Assembly: GCA_021647805.1 (NCBI GenBank)
Contig: JAKITZ010000043.1
Coordinates: 1-13,041 of the forward strand
Reading direction: 5' to 3'
DNA length: 13,041 bases
Source: Robiginitomaculum sp.
GTDB lineage: Bacteria; Pseudomonadota; Alphaproteobacteria; Caulobacterales; Maricaulaceae
A program made the translations under genes and the position numbers. The notes beneath the pieces were generated by a model that searched no databases, was not told the DNA's origin, and saw only the letters and a program-made list of their open reading frames with translations. This document shows positions 1 through 7,808 of this stretch, piece by piece (position 1 is the first letter of the stretch; every line of letters starts with the position of its first letter).

Positions 1-1237
1 GTTGGAAGCTGAACTTAGCGAAATCCCCGCTAAATCAACTGAGCTTACCGGTGCTTGGCGCGCCGAGAAAGAAAAACTGGCCGATGCCACCCGAGCCAAA
101 GAGACTTTGGAGCATTTGCGAAATGAATTATTAGAGGCTGAGCGTGATGGTGATTGGGCAAGAGCTTCGGAGCTAAAATATGGTCGCATCCCACAAGTTG
201 AAGATGCGGTTAGCAAAGCTGCTAGTAATGAAGGCTCATTAGTTGAAGAAGTGGTCGAAGGAAAACATATTGCGCAAGTAGTTGCTAAGTGGACAGGCAT
301 ACCTGTGGAAAAAATGCTCGAAGGTGAGCGTGATAAATTACTTAAAATGGAAGACAGCTTACGCAAGCGAGTAGTTGGCCAAGAAGAAGCGTTAACCGTT
401 GTTGCTGATGCTGTGCGCAGAGCCAGGGCGGGTTTAAGCGATCCGGATAAACCCATCGGGTCATTCTTGTTTTTGGGGCCAACCGGTGTTGGAAAAACTG
501 AATTAACCAAGGCACTGGCAGAGTTTTTGTTTGATGATGAAAGCGCAATTACTCGTTTGGATATGTCTGAATATATGGAGAAACACTCGGTATCGCGGAT
601 GCTTGGCGCCCCTCCGGGATATGTTGGCTATGAAGAAGGCGGCGCATTAACCGAAGCGGTGCGCCGCAAACCATATCAAGTAATTTTGCTTGATGAGGTA
701 GAAAAAGCGCATCCTGACGTATTTAATGTGTTGCTACAGGTGCTTGATGATGGACGACTTACTGATGGTCAGGGGCGAACAGTAAATTTCAATAATACGT
801 TGATTATCATGACTTCCAATTTGGGGTCACAATTTCTGGCTACCGGTGAAAATGATAATGAGACCCAAGCAAATGAAGCTGTTATGGCTGAAGTGCGCGG
901 GCATTTTCGCCCAGAGTTCATTAACCGGATTGATGAAATAGTTATGTTCAACCGTTTGAAACCGGAACACATGGTCAATATTGTCGATATTCAGATGCAG
1001 CGTTTGCGAGATTTACTGTCTGAACGCGGCTTGCAAATAGTTATGGACGATGAGGCTCGTCAATGGCTGGGTGCCAAAGGTTATGATCCGGTATATGGCG
1101 CAAGGCCGCTAAAACGAGTCATACAGCGTGAAGTGCAAGATCCATTGGCAAGAATGATCCTTGACGGTGAATTATCCGAAAAAGCTACAATAAGCTTGTC
1201 GGTAAAAGATAACCTTTTAAGTATCGACGCAGTTTAA
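1..1237 (+). CDS. clpB: ClpB disaggregase, C-terminal half (5' truncated by window edge)
   Basis: ClpB is a hexameric AAA+ ATPase of the cytoplasm that pulls aggregated proteins apart together with DnaK/DnaJ/GrpE. About 411 residues are visible, roughly the last half of a protein usually near 860 residues. The frame is open to the left edge, so the start lies outside the window. Residues 1-85 are the end of the coiled-coil middle domain. The second ATPase domain follows: Walker A GPTGVGKT at about 159-166, Walker B LLDEVEKAH with the acidic pair at about 231-232, and the pore-loop region GAPPGYVGYEEGG. The C-terminal small domain carries the sensor-2 motif GARPLKR. No defect is visible. The gene ends 23 bp from the stop of a convergent gene, and no clear terminator lies between them. 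The identity is secure; ClpA or ClpC are excluded by the middle domain and the C-terminal sequence. Confidence 0.97.
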   Translation, partial: LEAELSEIPAKSTELTGAWRAEKEKLADATRAKETLEHLRNELLEAERDGDWARASELKYGRIPQVEDAVSKAASNEGSLVEEVVEGKHIAQVVAKWTGIPVEKMLEGERDKLLKMEDSLRKRVVGQEEALTVVADAVRRARAGLSDPDKPIGSFLFLGPTGVGKTELTKALAEFLFDDESAITRLDMSEYMEKHSVSRMLGAPPGYVGYEEGGALTEAVRRKPYQVILLDEVEKAHPDVFNVLLQVLDDGRLTDGQGRTVNFNNTLIIMTSNLGSQFLATGENDNETQANEAVMAEVRGHFRPEFINRIDEIVMFNRLKPEHMVNIVDIQMQRLRDLLSERGLQIVMDDEARQWLGAKGYDPVYGARPLKRVIQREVQDPLARMILDGELSEKATISLSVKDNLLSIDAV

Positions 1238-1260
1238 TGGCCTTGCCGATACTTGAGAGC

Positions 1261-1944
1261 TCATCTGCGCCGTCTGCGGGAAGGCGCGTTAAGGTCAGCG
1301 CCTGAAGTCGGTGCTGGTGGTGGTGGCTCATCTTCTGTGCTTCCATCGCCAGTGTTTTCTATTTTGTCTTTAATTTCCGTTTCCACCGTTGGCTCTGCTT
1401 GCGCAGTTTCCTGCGAACTGGCTTCGTCTTTTACAGGCACTGCCACTTCTTTTTCCACATCGTCAGCTTCAGGGTTTTCCACCTCGGTTACTTGTGAAGT
1501 GGTCTCCGGTAATGGCTGAATTTCCGGCTCGGCAACTTCTTGTGGTGGTGGCGTTGTAATTGGAGCAGGCATTGGTATTGCAGTGTTGCTAGGTTGAGGT
1601 GTCGATGGTGCATTTAACATCTCAAGAACCAGGCCTAGTTCATTGTATATGGCGAACATAACGATCGTTAATTCGATCAAGAAACGCCATAAAACAATTA
1701 GAAATAATCCCGATAAAACTGTTCCAGCATAAGCAATAATCTTTATCATTATCGGAGCCAGATCAATCGGCAACATCATCAGGAAAATATGCGGCTCCGG
1801 CCCTTGGTACAATTTATAACCAGTAGTCACGATAATCGCAGCAAACCCCAAGAAATAAATAATCCCAAGCAGGAACGGCGACACCATTCTTTTAAAGCTA
1901 AAAAATGCTACAAAAAATCCTGGTTGTTTATTTTGTCTGGCCAT
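1261..1944 (-). CDS. DUF4282-type membrane protein with long Pro/Glu-rich tail ending in poly-Arg
   Basis: A 227-residue protein and the last of three tandem paralogues on this strand. Residues 1-24 are a short polar stretch and then F-S-FKRMVSPF (FKRMVSPF at 17-24). Two predicted membrane helices follow, at about 24-46 and 68-90, with a GP pair between them and WRFLIE just after the second. This layout matches the DUF4282 family, whose function is unknown. From about residue 113 the protein is a low-complexity tail rich in Pro, Glu, Thr and Val, probably disordered, ending in five arginines (SRRRRR). The start ATG is preceded by AGGGAAA, a fair ribosome binding site, and sits 41 bp from the stop of the next gene upstream, so co-transcription is likely. 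The tail shares no visible similarity with the tails of its neighbours. Inner-membrane location is inferred from the helices. Confidence 0.85.
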   Translation of the reverse strand: MARQNKQPGFFVAFFSFKRMVSPFLLGIIYFLGFAAIIVTTGYKLYQGPEPHIFLMMLPIDLAPIMIKIIAYAGTVLSGLFLIVLWRFLIELTIVMFAIYNELGLVLEMLNAPSTPQPSNTAIPMPAPITTPPPQEVAEPEIQPLPETTSQVTEVENPEADDVEKEVAVPVKDEASSQETAQAEPTVETEIKDKIENTGDGSTEDEPPPPAPTSGADLNAPSRRRRR

Positions 1945-1985
1945 TATTTTCCCTATTCTGCAAGAACTACAAGTAAATTTACTCG

Positions 1986-2321
1986 TTAAGAACGATTTTG
2001 CAATGCTGACTTAATGTCTGACAGGCGATTGAAAATGCTAAACGTGACAATAAGCATTTCGCACCAAAAGCGCCAAATTAAAATGCCACCAAAGCCGATA
2101 AGCACTATACCAGCATAGCCCGCATAAACCATCATTCCTTCAAGCTCGAAGCCAGCTTGAGCAAATGCCTTTTGCGGCCCGGAATATAGTGCGCCGCCGA
2201 TTGATGCGAGAATTACTACTAATCCTAAAAAATAAACGATACTGATAAAGAATGGTGATACCATTCTCTTAAATCCAAAAAATGCCGCTAAGAAATTAGG
2301 CCGTGTTTCATTGTTTTCCAT
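1986..2321 (-). CDS. DUF4282-type small membrane protein, tail-less
   Basis: A 111-residue protein and the middle member of the tandem cluster. It has the shared N-terminal block F-F-G-FKRMVSPFF (17-25), helix 1 at about 24-46, a GP pair at 48-49, helix 2 at about 63-82, and WRFWCEMLIV directly after helix 2. It stops about 25 residues after that block, so it is essentially the bare DUF4282 core. The ATG has a strong upstream GAGGGGG. A TATACT hexamer lies on the minus strand at 2359-2354, 33 bp before the start. It would suit a -10 box, but no good -35 accompanies it. The 155 bp between this gene and the upstream paralogue is AT-rich and holds no other gene. Function is unknown; membership of the family rests on the helix layout and the conserved motif. 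Confidence 0.85.
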   Translation of the reverse strand: MENNETRPNFLAAFFGFKRMVSPFFISIVYFLGLVVILASIGGALYSGPQKAFAQAGFELEGMMVYAGYAGIVLIGFGGILIWRFWCEMLIVTFSIFNRLSDIKSALQNRS

Positions 2322-2476
2322 TTTTTCCCCCTCAAGAAAATTAGATGTTGTTTAGTATAAATCTCTCTTTTTGTGTATTTATATTACGAGAAACTTCGTG
2401 AATGGTCATCTTCGCTCTACTTATACCAGAAAAAATTATTGGTAGTTCGCGGAGTAGGAGATGTTAGTCTAAATAA

Positions 2477-3094
2477 TTATTGTCCTTTTCCTTTTTCTTC
2501 AGAATCGTCAATTGGTGATTTTGTTGCCAACGCGCTTGTCTCTAATGCTGGCGGTTGTTCTTTTGCTGCAGTTGGCGGAATTGTTTCTGTTGACCCTATT
2601 TTCGGAGTATTCTCCGTAATTTGTTGTTCGTAATCTGCTGATTCAGGAACAAAGGTATCTTTGGTTGCCAGTTCAATGCCTGTTGGCGCTGATTTATCGG
2701 TAACGGTCAGTATTGGAGCAATCGTCGCTTGAACTCTTTGTGCTGATAATTTTGCTTCTATTGGATCCACTACTATCTGCTGCAGTTCTTCTAATAGTTT
2801 GTGGATGCCAAATAACACAATCATCATTTCACAAACAAACCGCCAGATAAATAAAGAGGCCAGTCCCGTCAGCACGATACAAATATAACAAGCGGTTACC
2901 AATAAGCCGGATTCAAAATCAAATCCGTATTTTGCCAGCGTCAAGTGTGGGCCTTTTAGCAGGATTGTAATTGTCGCTCCGGCGATGGAAAGCAGGCCTA
3001 AAACATAGGTTATTCCTATGAAAAATGGCGAAACCATTCGTTTGAAGCCAAAAAAGGCTACAAAAATCCCCGGCTGTGAACGCTCATTCTTCAT
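2477..3094 (-). CDS. DUF4282-type membrane protein with Thr/Pro/Ala-rich tail
   Basis: A 205-residue protein and the first gene of the minus-strand cluster. The frame also allows a TTG start at 3106. The ATG at 3094 is preferred because GAGGAAG (3104-3098) is correctly spaced before it and because it puts the signature FKRMVSPFF at residues 17-25, exactly as in both paralogues. Helix 1 spans about 24-46, GP is at 48-49, helix 2 spans about 64-83, and WRFVCEMMIV follows at 84-93. The remaining roughly 95 residues form a tail rich in Thr, Ala, Pro, Glu and Lys, probably disordered, ending EEKGKGQ. It is divergent from polA across about 300 bp, so any promoter lies in that gap. Biochemical function is unknown. 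The polar tail is likely cytoplasmic or periplasmic bait for a partner, but that is inference only. Confidence 0.85.
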   Translation of the reverse strand: MKNERSQPGIFVAFFGFKRMVSPFFIGITYVLGLLSIAGATITILLKGPHLTLAKYGFDFESGLLVTACYICIVLTGLASLFIWRFVCEMMIVLFGIHKLLEELQQIVVDPIEAKLSAQRVQATIAPILTVTDKSAPTGIELATKDTFVPESADYEQQITENTPKIGSTETIPPTAAKEQPPALETSALATKSPIDDSEEKGKGQ

Positions 3095-3190
3095 TATCTT
3101 CCTCAAGCAATTGCGTCACTATATAGCTTGTTTGTGCTGGTTCCACGCGATTCCCCAACAAGGATCAGTTTTGCCCATATCTCCACATTA

Positions 3191-3208
3191 TTACCCCATT
3201 ATGGGTAA
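3191..3208. promoter_or_regulatory. Inverted repeat TTACCC-N6-GGGTAA
   Basis: A perfect 6-bp inverted repeat with a 6-bp spacer, about 97 bp upstream of the DUF4282 start and about 200 bp upstream of polA. The spacing is suited to a dimeric DNA-binding protein. There is no T-run after it in either direction, so a terminator is unlikely. The operator role is inferred. Confidence 0.3.
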
Positions 3209-3245
3209 AATATCCCACTGTTGGTGTTAATGCTAACTATCGGTA

Positions 3246-3265
3246 TCGCTATACACGTATAGTGA
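3246..3265. promoter_or_regulatory. Near-perfect 20-bp palindrome, candidate operator
   Basis: TCGCTATACACGTATAGTGA has a central CTATAC-AC-GTATAG repeat plus outer TC/GA pairs, with one mismatched position per side. Its half-site TCACTATA occurs again at 3116-3123, close to the start of the DUF4282 cluster. A two-site operator is a reasonable guess; which protein binds is not visible. Confidence 0.3.
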
Positions 3266-3378
3266 GGCGGCCTATTAACCAAAAAATAGAGCAAACCTGA
3301 ATTGATTGAGAATGGTTTGAAAACTCATTCGATTCGTAGCTTTATTGTTGCGCCCGATGCATTTGCCGCGCACAATCA

Positions 3379-3397
3379 TTGTTTGATTTGCAAACAA
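3379..3397 (+). promoter_or_regulatory. Hairpin TTGTTTG-N5-CAAACAA at the polA translation start
   Basis: A perfect 7-bp inverted repeat with a 5-nt loop (ATTTG). It ends directly before the GGA (3399-3401) that would serve as the polA ribosome binding site. As RNA it could partly hide the initiation region; as DNA it could be an operator. There is no T-run, so it is not a terminator. The functional role is inferred. Confidence 0.3.
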
Positions 3398-3407
3398 CGG
3401 AATGAAA

Positions 3408-6188
3408 ATGAGCTTTACCAAAAAAATGGACAAAGACAGTCATTTGGTTCTGGTTGATGGTTCGGCTTATATTTTTAGAGCTTATCATGCTTTGCCACCT
3501 TTAACCCGTAAATCAGATGGATTGCCGGTGGGTGCGGTGGCCGGGTTTTGCAATATGTTATGGAAGCTAACCGAAGAGACCAGAGACCAAGACCACGCCA
3601 CGCATTTTGCGGTGATCTTTGATGCTAAGGGTAAGACGTTTCGCAATGAAATATATGGCCAGTACAAAGCCCATCGGCCGCCAGCCCCCGAAGACCTAGT
3701 TCCGCAATTTGCATTGATTCGTGACGCAACACGGGCGTTTGGGCTGCCCGCAATCGAGGAGGCCGGGTTTGAGGCCGATGATATTATTGCTACTTATGCA
3801 CAAGAAGCGGAGAAATGCGGAGCGACAGTTACGATAATTTCATCGGATAAAGATCTGATGCAATTGGTCACGGATAAGGTCAGAATGCTTGATCCGATGA
3901 AAAATACTTTAATAGGAGCGCAAGAGGTAAAGGATAAATTCGGAGTTTGGCCGGGTCGGGTGATTGATGTGCAGGCGTTGGCTGGAGACGCCAGTGATAA
4001 TGTGCCGGGGGTTCCGGGTATTGGCGTTAAAACAGCGGCGGCTTTAATCGAAGAGTTTGGTGATCTTGAGGGTATTTTGTCCGGCGCGCATACGATAAAG
4101 CAAAACAAACGTCGGGAAAACTTGATTGAATTTGCTGATCTGGCGCGTTTATCGCTTGATCTTGTGACCTTGCGAAAAGATACGCCGATGCCAGAGTTGC
4201 TGGATGATTTGGGTTATTGTGATGCGCAATCAGATGTTTTGTTGGCATTTCTAACCGAGATGGAGTTTTCAACTTTGACTCGCCGAGTGCAGGCGGCTTT
4301 TTCTCTGCCGGCTGATCCAACTGATTTTGAAGATACGTCTGTGCCAGTGATCAGTAGTGAAAATTATCAGTGTGTAACTGATGTGCAGGTTTTACAAAGC
4401 TGGATAGCAAAGGCGCGAAAATCCGGCGTGGTTGCTGTAGATACGGAAACTGACCGTCTGTCATCTACCCACTCTTTGTTGGTCGGAATATCCTTGTCCC
4501 ATGCGCCGGGGCAGGCCTGTTATATTCCTGTTGGCCATACTGGTGCAGGTGATCTGATGTCAGTGGTGCCGGATCAATTACCAATGGCTACGGTAATTGA
4601 GGCGTTAAAACCATTACTTGAGGATAGTTCTATTCTTAAAATTGGGCAGAATATAAAATATGATTTAGGTGTATTACATCGTTACGGCATAGATATAACG
4701 CCATTTGATGACACCATGTTGTTATCTTACGCGCTTGATGGCGGCAGGCACCGTCATGGAATGGACGCTTTGTCGGAGCGGTATCTAAACCATAAACCAA
4801 TTCCGTTCAAAGAAGTTTGCGGCACCGGCAAATCACAGATCAGCTTTGCAGCCGTTGATCTGGAGCCTGCTACTAATTACGCCGCCGAAGATGCCGATAT
4901 TACTTTACGGTTGTGGAATATCCTAAAGCCACGGCTTGGTGTAGAGCAAATGAGTAGTGTTTACGAGACGCTTGAGCGACCAATGCCGCAAGTCTTGTCT
5001 GATATGGAGCTAGCGGGAATTAAAGTCGATAGAGCTGAGTTGGCGCGATTGTCATTAAAGTTTGCCCAAAAAATGGCTGAGTTCGAGGACGAAGCAAAAC
5101 AACTAGCTGGCCGTTCGTTTAATTTGGCCTCACCCAAGCAATTAGGCGAAATTTTATTTGATGAAATGGCTTTACCCGGGGGTAAAAAAACCAAAACTGG
5201 AGCCTGGAAAACTGATGCCAAGGTTCTAGAGGAACTGGCTAATGATGGTCAGAAGTTACCGCAAACAATATTGAATTGGCGGCATTTGCAAAAACTAAAA
5301 AGCACCTATACCGATGCTTTGGGGTTAGCTGCTGATCCAGAAACTTCACGGGTGCACACATCATTTTTGTTGGCTAGCACCACCACTGGACGGTTGTCTT
5401 CTAGCGATCCTAACTTGATGAATATTCCAATTAGAACCGAAGATGGGCGAAAAATTCGTGCAGCGTTTATTTCCGAGCCGGGTAATTTGCTGTTAAGCGC
5501 CGATTATAGCCAGATAGAATTGCGAGTACTGGCGCACATTGCCAAGGTTGATGCTTTGCAACAGGCATTTGCTGATGGTTTGGATATTCATGCAATGACG
5601 GCATCGGAAATGTTTAGTGTGCCGATTGAAGGCATGGATCCAAATATTCGACGTCAGGCCAAGGCAATTAACTTTGGAATTATCTATGGAATATCTGCGT
5701 TTGGGCTTGCTATACAATTAGGAATTTCTCGCACCGAAGCTGCTGATTATATCAAAGCATATTTCGAAAAATTCCCCGGTATTAAAGACTATATGGAAGC
5801 GGTCAAAGAAGAAGCCAGAGAAAACGGTTATGTTACTACTTTGTTTGGACGCAAATGTTGGTGTCTTGAGATCAATGATAAAAACCCTATGCGGCGTAGC
5901 TTTGCCGAACGTCAAGCCATTAATGCACCAATTCAAGGCAGTGCCGCCGACATAATGCGCCGGGCGATGATAAGAATGCCTGACGCTTTGGCTAGTTCCG
6001 GTATTGACGCAAGAATGTTGTTGCAAGTGCATGATGAACTGGTCTTTGAGGTGAGCCAAGACAGGGTTGACGAATTGGCGGAGCTAACTGGCAACGTCAT
6101 GCAAAACGCTTGTGCGCCGGTGTTGGAGCTATCTGTGCCGTTAATCGTCGATAGTGGTGCTGGCCCTAATTGGGACGTGGCGCATTAG
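3408..6188 (+). CDS. polA: DNA polymerase I, complete, with all three enzymatic domains
   Basis: PolA fills gaps in excision repair and removes RNA primers from Okazaki fragments. Counting from the ATG at 3408 (926 residues), residues 1 to about 290 are the 5' nuclease, with VDGSAYIFRAYH (D17), EADDIIATY, SSDKDLMQL and GDASDNVPGVPGIG intact. Residues about 310-505 are the 3'-5' proofreading domain: DTET (D345, E347), NIKYD (D419) and YAAEDAD (D495), matching the metal-binding acids of E. coli Pol I, so proofreading should be active. Residues about 530-926 are the polymerase: motif A DYSQIELR (D699), motif B RRQAKAINFGIIYG (K752, F756, Y760) and motif C QVHDELVFE (H875, D876). The size equals that of E. 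coli Pol I. An ATG at 3402 is also in frame, but GGA abuts it directly, whereas GGA sits 6 nt before 3408. The two starts differ by two residues. Phe in motif B predicts discrimination against dideoxynucleotides. Confidence 0.98.
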   Translation: MSFTKKMDKDSHLVLVDGSAYIFRAYHALPPLTRKSDGLPVGAVAGFCNMLWKLTEETRDQDHATHFAVIFDAKGKTFRNEIYGQYKAHRPPAPEDLVPQFALIRDATRAFGLPAIEEAGFEADDIIATYAQEAEKCGATVTIISSDKDLMQLVTDKVRMLDPMKNTLIGAQEVKDKFGVWPGRVIDVQALAGDASDNVPGVPGIGVKTAAALIEEFGDLEGILSGAHTIKQNKRRENLIEFADLARLSLDLVTLRKDTPMPELLDDLGYCDAQSDVLLAFLTEMEFSTLTRRVQAAFSLPADPTDFEDTSVPVISSENYQCVTDVQVLQSWIAKARKSGVVAVDTETDRLSSTHSLLVGISLSHAPGQACYIPVGHTGAGDLMSVVPDQLPMATVIEALKPLLEDSSILKIGQNIKYDLGVLHRYGIDITPFDDTMLLSYALDGGRHRHGMDALSERYLNHKPIPFKEVCGTGKSQISFAAVDLEPATNYAAEDADITLRLWNILKPRLGVEQMSSVYETLERPMPQVLSDMELAGIKVDRAELARLSLKFAQKMAEFEDEAKQLAGRSFNLASPKQLGEILFDEMALPGGKKTKTGAWKTDAKVLEELANDGQKLPQTILNWRHLQKLKSTYTDALGLAADPETSRVHTSFLLASTTTGRLSSSDPNLMNIPIRTEDGRKIRAAFISEPGNLLLSADYSQIELRVLAHIAKVDALQQAFADGLDIHAMTASEMFSVPIEGMDPNIRRQAKAINFGIIYGISAFGLAIQLGISRTEAADYIKAYFEKFPGIKDYMEAVKEEARENGYVTTLFGRKCWCLEINDKNPMRRSFAERQAINAPIQGSAADIMRRAMIRMPDALASSGIDARMLLQVHDELVFEVSQDRVDELAELTGNVMQNACAPVLELSVPLIVDSGAGPNWDVAH

Positions 6189-6213
6189 GTAACAGCCACG
6201 TTTTGAATTTTTT
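6175..6213 (+). terminator. Probable intrinsic terminator of polA
   Basis: ACGTGGC (6175-6181) pairs perfectly with GCCACGT (6195-6201) around a 13-nt loop, extendable by two G-U pairs. TTTT-GAA-TTTTTT follows. The left arm lies within the last polA codons and the stop codon is in the loop. The T-run is interrupted and the loop is long, so termination may be partial. Confidence 0.55.
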
Positions 6214-6274
6214 ATAATTCTTGCATCTTATTTGACTGTTCATTGCATCATATTAACAGAACAGGGTCATTTCT

Positions 6275-6289
6275 ATCATGACAATCATG
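6275..6289. promoter_or_regulatory. ATCATG direct repeat upstream of the efflux operon
   Basis: Two ATCATG copies with a 9-bp period lie about 95 bp upstream of the first efflux gene, next to TAATAAT (6290-6296), which could be a -10 element. No good -35 is seen. The remaining sequence between polA and the efflux operon contains nothing else recognisable. Weak evidence. Confidence 0.15.
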
Positions 6290-6379
6290 TAATAATCGTC
6301 GAATATCAATAATAATTGATTGACTTTCGTGATGATGAAACTACCCTCGGATGAAATTATTGTGGTACTGGGAATATCT

Positions 6380-7798
6380 ATGCGGCTTTTTTGTATATTA
6401 TTTGGATCGATTTCCATATTGGGGGCGTGTTCTTCGGTTGGTGGCAATAGAGCATTGCCGTCTTTGTCAAAGGTTCCTGTTTCGGAAATTCCGCAAATAA
6501 CACCGGATAATTGGTCAACTGAATATGAAACCGATGCTGCTATGTGGCATTTGGACTGGGTTACCAGCTTTGCTGATCCGAAATTACAAGAATTGGTAGC
6601 GGAGGCCGTGGCTAACAACTACAATCTAGCGGCTAGTTCTGCTCGTTTGCAGCGGTCCTTGGCATTGGCGAAAATAAGCAATTCCGCGCGATTACCATCG
6701 CTATCATTTGGCGCATCAGGAACTGGAACTGCAATTCCCAATGCGCCAAACACTGAAAGCTATAGTGGTAATGTCACCGCAAGTTGGGAATTGGATTTAT
6801 GGGGCAGGGTACGTGATCGAGCCAAGGCTAGTGCCGGTGATGCAGCGGCCGCACAAGCAGATTTTGAAGCTTTGCAATTATCAGTGGCCGGTCAAACGGC
6901 TTCGGCGTGGATTGATCTGATCTCTGCTTCACAGCAAGCGGCATTGGCTGGCGATGATGTAGCAACTCGTGAGCGTTCATTAGGTATTGTTGAGCGCAGA
7001 TATAATAGTGGTTTGTCAACGTCGCTGGATATTCGTTTGGCAAGATCAGCCTTGGCTGGCAGCCGTGCAAATGTGGCTTTTCAAAAACAACAACATGGTA
7101 ATGCTACGCGTCGGTTGGAAATATTACTTGGCCGTTACCCTGCTCATGAAATTAAGGCGGTAGCAGTTTTGCCGGTGATTTCATCTTTAGCGCCAATTGT
7201 CTCACCAGAAAAAGTTTTGATCAATCGACCGGATGTGCGCTCCGCCGAACAACGATTAGCAGCGTCAGGACTTCGGGTTGCTGAAGCCAGAAAAGCATTA
7301 TTACCGTCTTTAACCTTACGTGGCTCTGCTAGCACTAATGGTGGCCAGATAGCCGATATTTTTGATCTTAACCGGGTTATTGGTTCGCTAATCGGATCGG
7401 TAACGCAACCATTGTTTGCTGGCGGATCAATCAAGGCTGGTATAACCCGTTCCGAAGCAGTACAGCGCGAGCAATTGGCCAGATATGCGCAGACAGTTTT
7501 AATCGCATGGCGTGAGGTCGAGGACGCATTGTCGGGTGAAAAGCATTTGCTACAACGCGAAACAGCACTGTTGATCTCAGTTGCCGAGGCCAAAGAGGCC
7601 GAGCGTTTAGCCGAGCGTGAATATGTGCGTGGTGTTGGGACAATATTTGAATTATTGGACGCGCAACGCCGAAGAATATCCGCCGAGGGGCAGCTAATTA
7701 CTGCCGCCAGTGCCAGAGCTTCAAACCGTATAGCTTTGTTTTTGGCTTTAGGCGGATCTAATGAGAAAATAGCGGTAAACACCGCAGAAAGTGAATGA
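6380..7798 (+). CDS. RND efflux outer-membrane channel lipoprotein (NodT/OprM family)
   Basis: The outer-membrane exit duct of a tripartite efflux pump, normally a trimeric beta-barrel with a long periplasmic alpha-helical tunnel. The frame is open from a TTG at 6320, but the ATG at 6380 is chosen. It has GGGA about 7 nt upstream and gives a classic lipoprotein signal peptide: MRLF, a hydrophobic stretch, then the lipobox LGAC with the lipidated Cys at residue 17. The mature 472-residue protein shows the two-fold repeat of the family. Repeat signatures are RRYNSGLSTSLDIRLA near 206 and REYVRGVGTIFELLDAQRR near 411. NRPDVRSAEQRLAAS lies near 280 and PLFAGGSIKAGI comes after it. It is the first gene of the operon; its stop codon overlaps the ribosome binding site of the adaptor gene. 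Substrate cannot be deduced. Confidence 0.93.
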   Translation: MRLFCILFGSISILGACSSVGGNRALPSLSKVPVSEIPQITPDNWSTEYETDAAMWHLDWVTSFADPKLQELVAEAVANNYNLAASSARLQRSLALAKISNSARLPSLSFGASGTGTAIPNAPNTESYSGNVTASWELDLWGRVRDRAKASAGDAAAAQADFEALQLSVAGQTASAWIDLISASQQAALAGDDVATRERSLGIVERRYNSGLSTSLDIRLARSALAGSRANVAFQKQQHGNATRRLEILLGRYPAHEIKAVAVLPVISSLAPIVSPEKVLINRPDVRSAEQRLAASGLRVAEARKALLPSLTLRGSASTNGGQIADIFDLNRVIGSLIGSVTQPLFAGGSIKAGITRSEAVQREQLARYAQTVLIAWREVEDALSGEKHLLQRETALLISVAEAKEAERLAEREYVRGVGTIFELLDAQRRRISAEGQLITAASARASNRIALFLALGGSNEKIAVNTAESE

Positions 7799-7808
7799 GG
7801 GTAAGATA

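Larger units (their letters stand above)
3095..3407. other. Divergent intergenic region between the DUF4282 cluster and polA
   Basis: About 310 bp with no convincing gene on either strand. It must hold the promoter of the minus-strand cluster and that of polA. I found no clean -35/-10 pair for either; TTGAAA at 3316 with TTTATT 18 bp downstream is the nearest candidate for polA, and it is weak. Three inverted repeats stand out and are listed separately. A TCACTATATAG at 3116-3126 repeats the half-site of the palindrome at 3246-3265. Confidence 0.6.

Noticed and set aside
1253..1519. Plus-strand open frame opposite the tail of the last DUF4282 gene
   Set aside because: Its Ser/Val/Thr-rich sequence is the mirror of the low-complexity Pro/Glu tail; it has no ribosome binding site and clashes with a paralogue-supported gene.
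1261..3094. DUF4282 cluster as a toxin-antitoxin or defence system
   Set aside because: No nuclease, kinase, antitoxin or effector motif is visible in any of the three proteins; paralogous membrane cores alone do not support it.
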